The notes under the pieces are model-generated. The model did not search any database. It was given only the letters and a program-made list of their open reading frames with translations, and was not told where the DNA came from. 6,954 nt of DNA from Caldithrix sp. RBG_13_44_9. GTDB lineage: Bacteria; Calditrichota; Calditrichia; RBG-13-44-9. The stretch covers positions 19,519 to 26,472 of the forward strand of contig MESS01000007.1 in NCBI GenBank assembly GCA_001771055.1, written 5' to 3'. Both the position numbers and the translations under genes were made by a program. This document shows positions 1 through 6,843 of this stretch, one piece after another. Position 1 is the stretch's first letter. Each line of letters begins with the position of its first letter.

Positions 1-10
1 AAGTACGACA

Positions 11-1897
11 ATGAAAATATTTCATATCATAGAAATAAATGTTTTTATTTTTGTTTTTATAAATCCAATCATGGTTATTAAAGGGCAAAAATCAGGACCA
101 GACAGTCTCACTATATGGAACGAATTAACAGATCTGCAAGATCTCATCATTGATTTAGATTTCAAAAATACTGAGTTGAAGGATATAATCAGATTGATAG
201 CAAATCAATATGGAATTAATATTTTTATTGAAGATGATGTGAACACGCGCATCACTATTCATCTGGTTAATATCTCGTTAAGCGAAGCATTAAATTTTAT
301 TATACAAGAGAACAATCTTTCTATACAAAAATCAGGATCGATTTATAAAATATCCAATATCGCGAAAAACGATTCCAGTTTAACTGAAGAACCGGAATTA
401 AAAATATTGTTTATGGATGGATTAATTTCTACTGATTTTGAGAATGAAGATGTTCGTAAAGTTTTTTATCAGATTTCAAAGATTACTGGTAAAACCATTT
501 TCCTGGATGATAATGTCAGAGGTGTGATTTCCGCCTACCTTCAAAACCTTCCTCTTGATAAAGCACTCTATTTTATTACAAAAAATAATGGTTACTATTT
601 AACGCGGGAAGATTCGATCTACCAGATCCGAAAAAGCCGTCTTGAAAGTTCAGATCAACCCATCCAATCAACAAGTTTTTTCCTGAATGTGCATAATAAC
701 CTCATCGATATTGAAGTCCTAAACGGGGATGTTGTCAAAATTTTGAATGAATTATTCCAGCAACTAGGGCTCAGCCTATTTTTGCTTGATGATTTAAAGG
801 GGAAAGTAAGCGCTCTGGCCTATGATTTATCATTGGATGAATGTCTGAACGTCATACTTAGCTCTAATAACTGTACCTTTAAGAAAATGGAAAAACATTA
901 TCTGGTAGGCAGCAAAACTAACAAATTGTTGCTTTCTTCCCGTTTAATACCTCTTAAGTATTTAAAAGTAGATAGCATTCTGGATATGCTTCCGGCCATA
1001 ATACTCGAAAAAGCCGAATTTAAAATTATTAAAGAACATAATGCCGTTTTGATCCATGGATCCCATGATGTCCTGTCTGATGTTGAACAAACCCTTCATG
1101 ACCTTGATCAACCTATTCCGCAAATTCTTATTGAAGCTCTGGTGGTTGATTACAATTATCAGGATATTAAAGAAATTTCACTCGAGGGAGGGCTCTCTGG
1201 GGGAGTTGCTGATACTTCTAGAGGCACAGGAGATCACTGGTTCCCGGCGTTGGATGTTTATTTAACCGGTGGAAACATCAATCAATATCTGGATAAATTT
1301 GAAGGATATTTAGGAATCAGTAGTATCGGTAAATTGCCTGAAGATTTTTACCTGAAAGTAAAGGCTCTCGAAACAATTGGGAAAGCTAATATCCGTTCGA
1401 AGCCGCAAATCGCCACTTTGAATGGATATCCGGCTGATATTACCATCGGACAAACTCAATACTATATTCTCACTACTCAGACACCTATCCGTGATCCCTC
1501 TCAGCTCTACATACAAGAAACTCAGCAGTTTCATACTATTGAGGCTAATATCACATTACAGATTACACCCTGGGTGAGTGCTTCTGGTGAGATCACCGTA
1601 GAAATTCACCCGGAATTTAATAATCCAGTAGGCCAGTTTTCATCAGAAGTACCACCTACCATTCAGAGGAGGGCATTGAATTCTACTGTTCGATTAAGGG
1701 ATGGTGAAACAATTGTCCTGGGTGGTTTAATCCAAACCATTGAATCAGTGAATAAATTCCAACTTCCAATATTGGGAAGTCTGCCTTTGATTGGGAAACT
1801 ATTTCAAAGCACCAATCACCGTAACATGAAAAGTGAATTGATTATTTACATTACTCCTCACCTTTCTTATATCGGTAATTCGGCATCGATGGAATGA
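11..1897 (+). CDS. gspD: Type II secretion / type IV pilus secretin (GspD/PilQ family)
   Basis: Outer-membrane secretin, which by family forms the multimeric gated channel for secreted proteins or a pilus. Residues 1-26 resemble a Sec signal peptide (K2, hydrophobic stretch about 9-23, no lipobox Cys). Three similar STN/N0-like repeats follow at about 46-115, 136-206 and 231-300, each ending in an aromatic segment such as SIYKI or SIYQI. A NolW-type N domain lies at about 309-367 (NAVLIHG, then LDQPIPQILIEA). The secretin core at about 370-619 has KANIRSKPQIATLNG, VPPTIQRRALNSTVRLRDGE, IVLGGL and LPILGSLPLIGKLF, all family hallmarks. The length of 628 residues is within the normal range. There is no clear ribosome-binding site in the 10 bases before ATG and no in-frame stop upstream, so an earlier start outside the window cannot be excluded, but the signal peptide supports this ATG. 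The stop lies 4 nt before the next gene, implying cotranscription. T2SS versus pilus use cannot be decided from this protein. Confidence 0.95.
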   Translation: MKIFHIIEINVFIFVFINPIMVIKGQKSGPDSLTIWNELTDLQDLIIDLDFKNTELKDIIRLIANQYGINIFIEDDVNTRITIHLVNISLSEALNFIIQENNLSIQKSGSIYKISNIAKNDSSLTEEPELKILFMDGLISTDFENEDVRKVFYQISKITGKTIFLDDNVRGVISAYLQNLPLDKALYFITKNNGYYLTREDSIYQIRKSRLESSDQPIQSTSFFLNVHNNLIDIEVLNGDVVKILNELFQQLGLSLFLLDDLKGKVSALAYDLSLDECLNVILSSNNCTFKKMEKHYLVGSKTNKLLLSSRLIPLKYLKVDSILDMLPAIILEKAEFKIIKEHNAVLIHGSHDVLSDVEQTLHDLDQPIPQILIEALVVDYNYQDIKEISLEGGLSGGVADTSRGTGDHWFPALDVYLTGGNINQYLDKFEGYLGISSIGKLPEDFYLKVKALETIGKANIRSKPQIATLNGYPADITIGQTQYYILTTQTPIRDPSQLYIQETQQFHTIEANITLQITPWVSASGEITVEIHPEFNNPVGQFSSEVPPTIQRRALNSTVRLRDGETIVLGGLIQTIESVNKFQLPILGSLPLIGKLFQSTNHRNMKSELIIYITPHLSYIGNSASME

Positions 1898-1901
1898 ATT
1901 T

Positions 1902-3311
1902 ATGAATAACCTCAGTTATAAAAGGAAAATGGATATTTTATTCAATCTATATAATACTTGTATTGGAATTGATATAACTGAATCAGAAATATTTTTCATG
2001 AAAATTGCCCGTACCAGCAGGGGATACAAAAAAAAGTTTGAACTGCGAAAGACATATTCACCTGCTCAGGATTTGGTTAAAACTATTCAAGAAACCACTA
2101 AAAAATATCACTTAAAGTCAACTTACTGTGCAGTCAATTTTTTTACAACAAAATTCTTAGTGAAGATTGTTGATCTTCCTAAAATGCCATTCAATGAAAT
2201 AGATACCTACTTAACTGCAAATCCTGAACTTTACCTGTCTGTGAAAAATCAAAAAGATCATTACTTCATCAGGTATCTGGTAGATCAGCATTCAGCAGAA
2301 AAAATACGTGTTTTAAAATTCATTAGTAAAAAAAGTGAAATTGATCATTCAATCACTAATGTTCATGCGATAGCGAATTTATCGTTCCTGGCATTTAATG
2401 ATATGATCACGCTTTTGATGGTGCCAAAGTTTCATTCTCCATTTTCAGGGTGGCATTTACACCTCAAGTTGAGTTATCTGTTCGTTCTTAATTATAAAGA
2501 AGGCCATCTGAACTCATTTCAGATGTACGATTCTTCGAGAGACTATCAGGGTGAATTGTCCTCCCTTGGGCTATATTCTCCATGCTCTCATCCTGTTTTA
2601 ATTACTGGAGAGGTCGACACATTATATTCACTTAACATACCTAATGTACAGACAATTCTCCTAAGTAACATGAATATCGATTGTCAAAATGAATTTTTCA
2701 CTGCCCTTTGTTGCAGTCTGATGCCATTTTTGAATTTAGTAAATTCGGACACTTCAACTATCTTCCCCCCGGAACAACGTTTTTTTCGAAAGAAACTGCA
2801 AAGCATTCTTTTTAAGAGCATTCTAATTCTCTATTTGAGTAGTCTGTGCATTTTTTTAACCGTATGGATAACGAGGATTATTTTGACTGATAAAACGGAA
2901 GAGATTAAAAACAGAGAAATCCATCACCAGTCTTTATTGTCAACCCAAAATCAATTACTTATAGAACAAAATCAGCTTAAAGAATCCTTGCTCAAATATC
3001 AGTCATATATTAATCAGAAAAACCGACCTAGTATTGATCTTTACCGTCTGGTCAAATGTATCCCGCAAAATCTGTGTCTTTCGAAATTGGAAATGAAAGC
3101 CAACAGAACAAATTCAAATAGAATATTTTTGAAAGGATTTAGCAGATCAGAAAATGAGGTAATAGAATTTTTAAATAATCTGGAACTTAATTCCAAATTT
3201 TTTCAAGTCTCATTGGAGAATTTTCAGCTAAAAAAATTATTGAATAATAAAAAGCATTTGCCAAAAGGCAGGGATTGGTTTGTGGAATTTCAAGTTAGAA
3301 TTGATACCTGA
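1902..3311 (+). CDS. PilM-PilN fusion / GspL-like inner-membrane assembly protein
   Basis: Single-pass inner-membrane protein that, by architecture, should couple the cytoplasmic ATPase to the periplasmic alignment complex. Residues about 18-280 look like a degenerate PilM/GspL actin-fold domain. CIGIDITESEI (20-30) resembles the PilM N-terminal strand. VKIVDLPKMPFNEID (87-101) matches the PilM LPxM/L segment. HPVLITGEVDTL (230-241) resembles the final glycine motif. A hydrophobic segment at about 301-328, preceded by RFFRKK, is the membrane anchor. A Q/L-rich likely coiled coil follows at 330-370. Residues about 377-468 resemble the PilN/GspL ferredoxin-like periplasmic domain (LYRLVKCIPQNLCLSKLEMK, then IFLKGFSRSENEVIEFLNNL). 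At 469 residues it is longer than typical GspL, about the sum of a shortened PilM and PilN. The ATP-binding glycines are poorly preserved, so ATPase activity is doubtful. ATG 1902 has a weak GGAA upstream; an in-frame ATG at 1929 behind AAAGGAAA is an alternative. The end overlaps the next gene by 32 nt. Confidence 0.8.
   Translation: MNNLSYKRKMDILFNLYNTCIGIDITESEIFFMKIARTSRGYKKKFELRKTYSPAQDLVKTIQETTKKYHLKSTYCAVNFFTTKFLVKIVDLPKMPFNEIDTYLTANPELYLSVKNQKDHYFIRYLVDQHSAEKIRVLKFISKKSEIDHSITNVHAIANLSFLAFNDMITLLMVPKFHSPFSGWHLHLKLSYLFVLNYKEGHLNSFQMYDSSRDYQGELSSLGLYSPCSHPVLITGEVDTLYSLNIPNVQTILLSNMNIDCQNEFFTALCCSLMPFLNLVNSDTSTIFPPEQRFFRKKLQSILFKSILILYLSSLCIFLTVWITRIILTDKTEEIKNREIHHQSLLSTQNQLLIEQNQLKESLLKYQSYINQKNRPSIDLYRLVKCIPQNLCLSKLEMKANRTNSNRIFLKGFSRSENEVIEFLNNLELNSKFFQVSLENFQLKKLLNNKKHLPKGRDWFVEFQVRIDT
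3271..3274 (+). promoter_or_regulatory. Shine-Dalgarno site setting the TTG start at 3280
   Basis: GGGA (within CAGGGA 3269-3274) lies 5 nt before TTG 3280, inside the end of the upstream gene. It supports the TTG start, since no ATG or GTG occurs in frame between the upstream in-frame stop (TGA at 3241) and the membrane segment. The next in-frame candidate, TTG 3301, has a poorer upstream site. Confidence 0.5.
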
Positions 3312-3831
3312 ACGAAAATATCTCTTTGTTTTTAGCTTTCTGTTCATTTTTCTTTTTCTCGTTGACTGGAAAATCATTATTCCGTTTTTACACGAAAGCT
3401 TCCATATGATTAGTTCAGTTTTTCAATTTTCAGAAAACCAACGCAGAGAACAGCAGATAATTTTAGAATCTGAACGTTTACGAGAAGATAATTTGCTTTA
3501 TCTTAATCAGATCAATCGCTACAATGCCCAACTCATCCAAAAAGTACAGTTGGCAAGTTTGTATAAAACAATCAACGATGCCGCCACAGAAAATGGAGTG
3601 AATATCCAGCAAATATTTCCGGCGATTTTTCAGAATGATGCGCATTCTGATTCGTTCATTGTGAACATTCAGTTCTCAGCAAAATTTAAGCCGATTATTA
3701 GATTCATACATTTTATTGAGGAGAATAATCTTTTATTAAGGATTACCCAACTCGAACTGCAGAAAAAGGTGCCCGAATCCCTGTTCATAGAAGGTCGATT
3801 AGAAATTACAATTATAACTAAAATTGAATAA
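3280..3831 (+). CDS. PilO/GspM-like inner-membrane alignment-complex protein
   Basis: Small bitopic protein of the periplasmic alignment complex, expected to pair with the preceding PilN-like domain. Seen in sequence: a short positively charged N-terminus, one hydrophobic membrane segment at about 14-36 (FVFSFLFIFLFLV), a charged, probably coiled-coil region at about 50-98 (Q/E/R-rich), and a C-terminal alpha/beta domain at about 92-182. The last contains FIVNIQFSAKFKPIIRFIHFIEENN, the typical PilO pattern of a strand followed by a helix ending in E-N/K, then LLLRITQLEL. At 183 residues it matches the usual size of PilO/GspM. It starts at TTG within the last codons of the PilMN-like gene (32-nt overlap), suggesting translational coupling and matched stoichiometry. 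Sequence conservation in this family is low, so the call rests mainly on architecture and gene order. PilO versus GspM cannot be separated here. Confidence 0.75.
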   Translation: MWNFKLELIPERKYLFVFSFLFIFLFLVDWKIIIPFLHESFHMISSVFQFSENQRREQQIILESERLREDNLLYLNQINRYNAQLIQKVQLASLYKTINDAATENGVNIQQIFPAIFQNDAHSDSFIVNIQFSAKFKPIIRFIHFIEENNLLLRITQLELQKKVPESLFIEGRLEITIITKIE

Positions 3832-4325
3832 TGATCAGAAATCGGTTAAAGAGTCAGATAGTATTTATGCTTTTATTGCTCTCGATTTTATTATGGAGCA
3901 AAATATTTTTAAAAATTAAAGCAGAATTTGATAATCGATCAAAAAGCTCTGAAAAACCGAAAACAATTTTTCAAGCCACAGCGACTGATTCCGGTTCCAG
4001 ATTTATTGATTTGTACTTATTGGACAGTCTTGAAAAAATACAAGATCCTTTCAGTTATAATTTTGGCAAGGAGAAGTTACAGGATCAAAAATCTGATTCG
4101 ACAAGGAAGAAATCAAATACAGACAGTGACACACCTTTCTTCAAATATTCTGGGCTATTATCAGATAAGGATGGGAAAGTGGCCTTAATTGAAATTTCAC
4201 CGAACGACATTCAATTTGTTCGGGAAGGACAAACCATCCAGGGATTTGAATTGATCAAAATATTATCCAAACAGGTTAGATTCAAAAATAAAGATAAAGA
4301 ATTTTCCATTTCAGCTAATTTTTAA
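3831..4325 (+). CDS. PilP/GspC-like protein linking inner-membrane complex to secretin
   Basis: By family and position this protein bridges the PilMN/PilO-like inner-membrane complex to the N-terminal domains of the secretin. It has a basic N-terminus (MIRNRLKS), one membrane segment at about 9-28 (IVFMLLLLSILLWSKIF), and no lipobox Cys, so it is GspC-like in anchoring rather than a PilP lipoprotein. A polar, probably disordered linker runs about 34-102 and includes DPF (72-74), a motif often found before the PilP/HR domain. The C-terminal beta domain at about 103-163 shows YSGLLSDKDGKVALIE, then REGQTIQGFELIKI and QVRFKNKDKEF, the pattern of GspC HR and PilP domains (GxL, then a strand, VxxGxxIxGxxVxxI). 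The 164 residues are close to PilP size. Its ATG overlaps the previous stop in TAATG, implying translational coupling. Family assignment is from pattern and order, since overall similarity in this family is weak. Confidence 0.72.
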   Translation: MIRNRLKSQIVFMLLLLSILLWSKIFLKIKAEFDNRSKSSEKPKTIFQATATDSGSRFIDLYLLDSLEKIQDPFSYNFGKEKLQDQKSDSTRKKSNTDSDTPFFKYSGLLSDKDGKVALIEISPNDIQFVREGQTIQGFELIKILSKQVRFKNKDKEFSISANF

Positions 4326-4327
4326 AC

Positions 4328-4335
4328 AGGAGGGA
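4328..4335 (+). promoter_or_regulatory. Strong Shine-Dalgarno site for the sigma-54 activator gene
   Basis: AGGAGGGA lies just upstream of ATG 4339. It is the best ribosome-binding site in the first five genes, suggesting that the regulator is translated independently rather than only by coupling to the upstream gene, whose stop is 13 nt away. Confidence 0.7.
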
Positions 4336-4338
4336 TCT

Positions 4339-5688
4339 ATGGATATCCAATTACTTTATATTGATTCCAATAGGGGAACCTTAAAAAAGCATGAAGAATA
4401 TCTGGCTGAATATTTTGATGTTATCTCATTTACAAATCCATTTGATTGTCTGCAAATTCTTGAAAAAGAAATGGTGCAGGTAATTCTGATGAACGATAAT
4501 TTTCAAACTGCGGCAAACCTGAATTTTTTCAGAAAATTAAGCCAGCTTTTTCCGCTAACTCTGAAAATATTAATTGTCAGTTTACAGAATTTTCAAATTT
4601 CACAAACGGGGGGAATACATCGTATTTCAAAGCTTGATTTTAAAAAACATGGTTGTTGCTTATTAAAAAAATATGTCGATGAATTCTATTGTAAATTCAT
4701 AACGAATTTGAAACTATCGAATAATCATCAGTCACCCTTGATTATTGGCAGTCATCCGGCCTTGATGGATCAAATAAAAACAGCCCGACGTATAGCTAAA
4801 TTTTCTGAAAATGTTCTCATTTCAGGTGAGACAGGTACAGGGAAAGATTTATTTGCCAAATTTATTCATTCAAAAAGTGAGAGAAAATCAGGTCCATTTC
4901 ATATTGTAAATTGTGCTTCAATTCATTCGTCTCTATTTGAGGCAGAATTTTTTGGACATAAAAAAGGTGCATTCACTGGAGCTATAGAAACAAGTCAAGG
5001 TCACTTTTGTCTAGCGGATGAAGGTACATTAGTACTTGATGAAGTAAGCGAAATTGATCTCATTTCCCAGGCCAAGTTGCTGCGGGCTATTGAAAATCAG
5101 GAATTTTTTCCCGTCGGCAGTCAAAAATTATCTAAGGTAAATACCAGGATTATTGCTATTTCAAATAAAAATCTGGAGGATCAGATACTTAAAGGCACCT
5201 TCAGGAAAGATCTTTATCATCGAATAAATACTTTTAATGTAAAGTTGCCAGCTCTCAGAGAGCGAATCACGGACATTGAATGTTTGGTGCAGTATTTTAT
5301 TAAAAAATTTCTCTGTAAATATCCAAAAAATCAGACCCTGAATTTGGAAGAAAATATCTTCCCATATCTCCGGGAAATGGAATTTCCGGGAAATGTGAGA
5401 GAACTGGAAAGTTTGATTTTTAAAATTATGTCACAAGTTCGTTCGAGAAGTGCTGAAATTAAATTAGCGGATATCCAGCCAGTACTTACCATGTCACAAA
5501 AAGAGTATAGGAATATTCCACAGCATTTTATTCTGAAAGACTTTTTAAATAATATCCAATACGAGACGATACGAGACGTATTCCGAAATAATAAAAGTAA
5601 TATTTCCAAGACAGCTTTATCTTTGGGGATGTCCCGTCAAAATCTTCAATACCTTTTGAAAAAATATGGATTAAAAAGCCAGTTATAA
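4339..5688 (+). CDS. Sigma-54-dependent transcriptional activator (NtrC-type) with degenerate receiver domain
   Basis: AAA+ bacterial enhancer-binding protein that should remodel RNA polymerase-sigma-54 at its target promoters. Residues about 1-122 have the pattern of a response-regulator receiver (LLYIDSNRGTL near the N-terminus; VQVILMNDNF at 46-55), but the usual acidic pair is D9-S10 and the phospho-acceptor position aligns with N52 followed by D53. The central AAA+ domain, about 132-365, looks complete: Walker A GETGTGKD (163-170), sigma-54-contacting GAFTGA (210-215), Walker B GTLVLDE (229-235), an arginine-finger region FRKDLYHR (288-295), LPALRERITDI (303-313) and sensor II FPGNVREL (349-356). 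A Fis-type helix-turn-helix ends the protein (NISKTALSLGMSRQNLQYLL, 421-440). The length, 449, is standard for NtrC-like proteins. It sits 13 nt after the PilP/GspC-like gene and 22 nt before gspF, so it is part of the secretion operon. Target genes cannot be read from its sequence; the pseudopilins or this operon are an inference. Confidence 0.93.
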   Translation: MDIQLLYIDSNRGTLKKHEEYLAEYFDVISFTNPFDCLQILEKEMVQVILMNDNFQTAANLNFFRKLSQLFPLTLKILIVSLQNFQISQTGGIHRISKLDFKKHGCCLLKKYVDEFYCKFITNLKLSNNHQSPLIIGSHPALMDQIKTARRIAKFSENVLISGETGTGKDLFAKFIHSKSERKSGPFHIVNCASIHSSLFEAEFFGHKKGAFTGAIETSQGHFCLADEGTLVLDEVSEIDLISQAKLLRAIENQEFFPVGSQKLSKVNTRIIAISNKNLEDQILKGTFRKDLYHRINTFNVKLPALRERITDIECLVQYFIKKFLCKYPKNQTLNLEENIFPYLREMEFPGNVRELESLIFKIMSQVRSRSAEIKLADIQPVLTMSQKEYRNIPQHFILKDFLNNIQYETIRDVFRNNKSNISKTALSLGMSRQNLQYLLKKYGLKSQL

Positions 5689-5710
5689 AATTGTCTGATT
5701 TGATTACTGT

Positions 5711-6802
5711 TTGGGGTTGGATTTGTTCAATTATATAATATTTTCCTGGTATCCGGGGAATTTAAGGCTCAAGAATCGTTTTATTATCGAATTCACCCGA
5801 AATTTAGCATTATTACTAAAAGCCGGTTTAATGATGCTGGAGAGTCTCCAGATTATTGTACAACAATCTACTGAAAATTCTGAAAAAACTCTTCTAGATG
5901 ACCTGATAACTCAATTGAAAAGCGGACATAATTTTTCTGATTGTTTAAAACAATATCCAAAATTATATAATCAAATTTATTGCAGTTTGGTAGAAGTAGG
6001 TGAGTTTACTGGTCAGTTAAGCGAGATGTTAGTCAGTATCTTGGAATATTTAGAAAAAATGACCCGGTTCAGGAAAAAATTCATCCAAGTTCTAACTTAT
6101 CCACTATTTGTAGTGACATTTTCAATTCTTGCACTGGCTTTTATGATATTTTTTGTTCTCCCGGCTTTCAATGATCTTTTCAAAGAATTCGATTCAGAAT
6201 TACCTTTGCTTACCCTGCTGATTATGGGTTCCGGTCAAGCATTTCAGCAGAATGTGAGTTTCTTCATCATAATCTTTATTGCACTAGTAATTCTTCTGAT
6301 ATATGTAAATAAAATAGAGAAGTTGAAATATTTTTTCCATAAAAAAATATTTAAAGTACCCTTCTGGGGTACTTTTATTGCCAGAAATTATATCTTTCGT
6401 TTTTGCCACACCTTAGGGACTCTATTAAAGGGCGGGATAAATCTAACACAGTCCCTCGAATTGGTGGAACGATCAATCTCAAATTACTATTTGAAAAAAG
6501 AGATCTTGCTGATCAGAGAGTTTATTTGTCGAGGAGAAAGACTTTCTGACTCAATGGTGGCTTCCTTCCTTTTTCCTCCAATTGTAATCCACATGATATC
6601 AGTCGGTGAAGAAAGCGGCGAATTATCGCTTGTCCTCTTTAAAATTGCCAGTTTCTATGAACAGGAAATTGACCATTCCATAGAAATCCTGTCAGGGATA
6701 ATCGAACCCATTCTCATCTTGTCATTGGGAATTATAATAGGCTTAATTCTAATTGCGATTTATCTACCCTTATTTAATATGACTCAATTATTTCCTGGTT
6801 AA
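5711..6802 (+). CDS. gspF: GspF/PilC inner-membrane platform protein
   Basis: Polytopic inner-membrane protein that by family forms the platform on which the cytoplasmic ATPase drives pseudopilin assembly. Two T2SSF repeats are visible, at about 25-152 (FTRNLALLLKAGLMMLESL at 28-46, VEVGEFTGQLSEML) and about 228-352 (FRFCHTLGTLLKGGINLTQSLELV, ISVGEESGELSLVL). The matching GE-x-(S/T)-G-x-L motifs confirm the internal duplication. Membrane segments lie at about 128-152, 182-199 and 330-354. At 363 residues it is shorter than canonical GspF/PilC of about 400, since it begins almost directly at the first repeat and lacks most of the usual N-terminal cytoplasmic extension. No ATG occurs before the conserved core. 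TTG 5711 is the longest choice but has no evident ribosome-binding site; TTG 5723 with GGGG (5713-5716) six bases upstream is a plausible alternative, shortening the protein by four residues. The gene lies 22 nt after the sigma-54 activator and 55 nt before the pseudopilin gene. Confidence 0.93.
   Translation: MGLDLFNYIIFSWYPGNLRLKNRFIIEFTRNLALLLKAGLMMLESLQIIVQQSTENSEKTLLDDLITQLKSGHNFSDCLKQYPKLYNQIYCSLVEVGEFTGQLSEMLVSILEYLEKMTRFRKKFIQVLTYPLFVVTFSILALAFMIFFVLPAFNDLFKEFDSELPLLTLLIMGSGQAFQQNVSFFIIIFIALVILLIYVNKIEKLKYFFHKKIFKVPFWGTFIARNYIFRFCHTLGTLLKGGINLTQSLELVERSISNYYLKKEILLIREFICRGERLSDSMVASFLFPPIVIHMISVGEESGELSLVLFKIASFYEQEIDHSIEILSGIIEPILILSLGIIIGLILIAIYLPLFNMTQLFPG
6353..6375. repeat. Perfect 9-bp inverted repeat (hairpin) inside gspF
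   Basis: AAAGTACCC (6353-6361) and GGGTACTTT (6367-6375) are exact reverse complements separated by a 5-base loop, TTCTG. The right arm is followed by T then ATTG, so there is only a short U-run. It lies in the loop before the second T2SSF repeat, within the coding sequence (around KVPFWGTF). It may be chance, a weak attenuator-like RNA hairpin, or a protein-binding palindrome. Confidence 0.5.
6367..6382 (+). promoter_or_regulatory. Candidate intragenic sigma-54 (-24/-12) promoter upstream of the pseudopilin gene
   Basis: GGGTACTTTTATTGCC keeps GG (6368-6369) and GC (6380-6381) at the canonical 10-base gap, with AC after the -24 element and a full TTGC at the -12 element; it lacks the T before GG and the C after it. 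It lies in gspF, about 475 bases before the gspG start codon. Among the + strand TTGC sites I checked by eye, this was the only one with GG at the right distance. The neighbouring activator makes it worth listing, but a chance match in coding DNA is quite possible. Confidence 0.2.
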
Positions 6803-6843
6803 ACAGGTAAGCTCATTTATCGAAAAAAAATCAGTCAAATAAA

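Noticed and set aside
1056..1265. Plus-strand open frame of 69 codons inside the secretin gene
   Set aside because: It is an out-of-frame shadow of the NolW/secretin region with no plausible domain.
1310..1534. Minus-strand open frame of 74 codons opposite the secretin gene
   Set aside because: It lies wholly opposite the conserved secretin core, and its product resembles no family I know.
3928..4188. Plus-strand open frame of 86 codons inside the PilP/GspC-like gene
   Set aside because: It is out of frame with a protein that has a convincing membrane anchor and HR-like domain.
4745..4762. TTGGCAGTCATCCGGCC, a GG-N10-GC match to sigma-54 promoters
   Set aside because: The -12 half is CGGCC rather than TTGC, and it lies early in the activator's own coding sequence with no gene start for about 950 bases.
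5370..5395. CCGGGAAATG repeated twice, 16 bases apart, with a 6-bp inverted repeat between
   Set aside because: It falls in the highly conserved sensor II segment (FPGNVREL) and is explained by codon choice.
5331..5609. Minus-strand open frame of 92 codons opposite the sigma-54 activator
   Set aside because: It overlaps the conserved AAA+/HTH coding region on the other strand and shows no recognisable protein features.
6794..6807. CCTG/CAGG inverted repeat around the gspF stop codon, possible terminator
   Set aside because: It has only a 4-bp stem with a 6-base loop and no following T-run, so it is too weak for a terminator.
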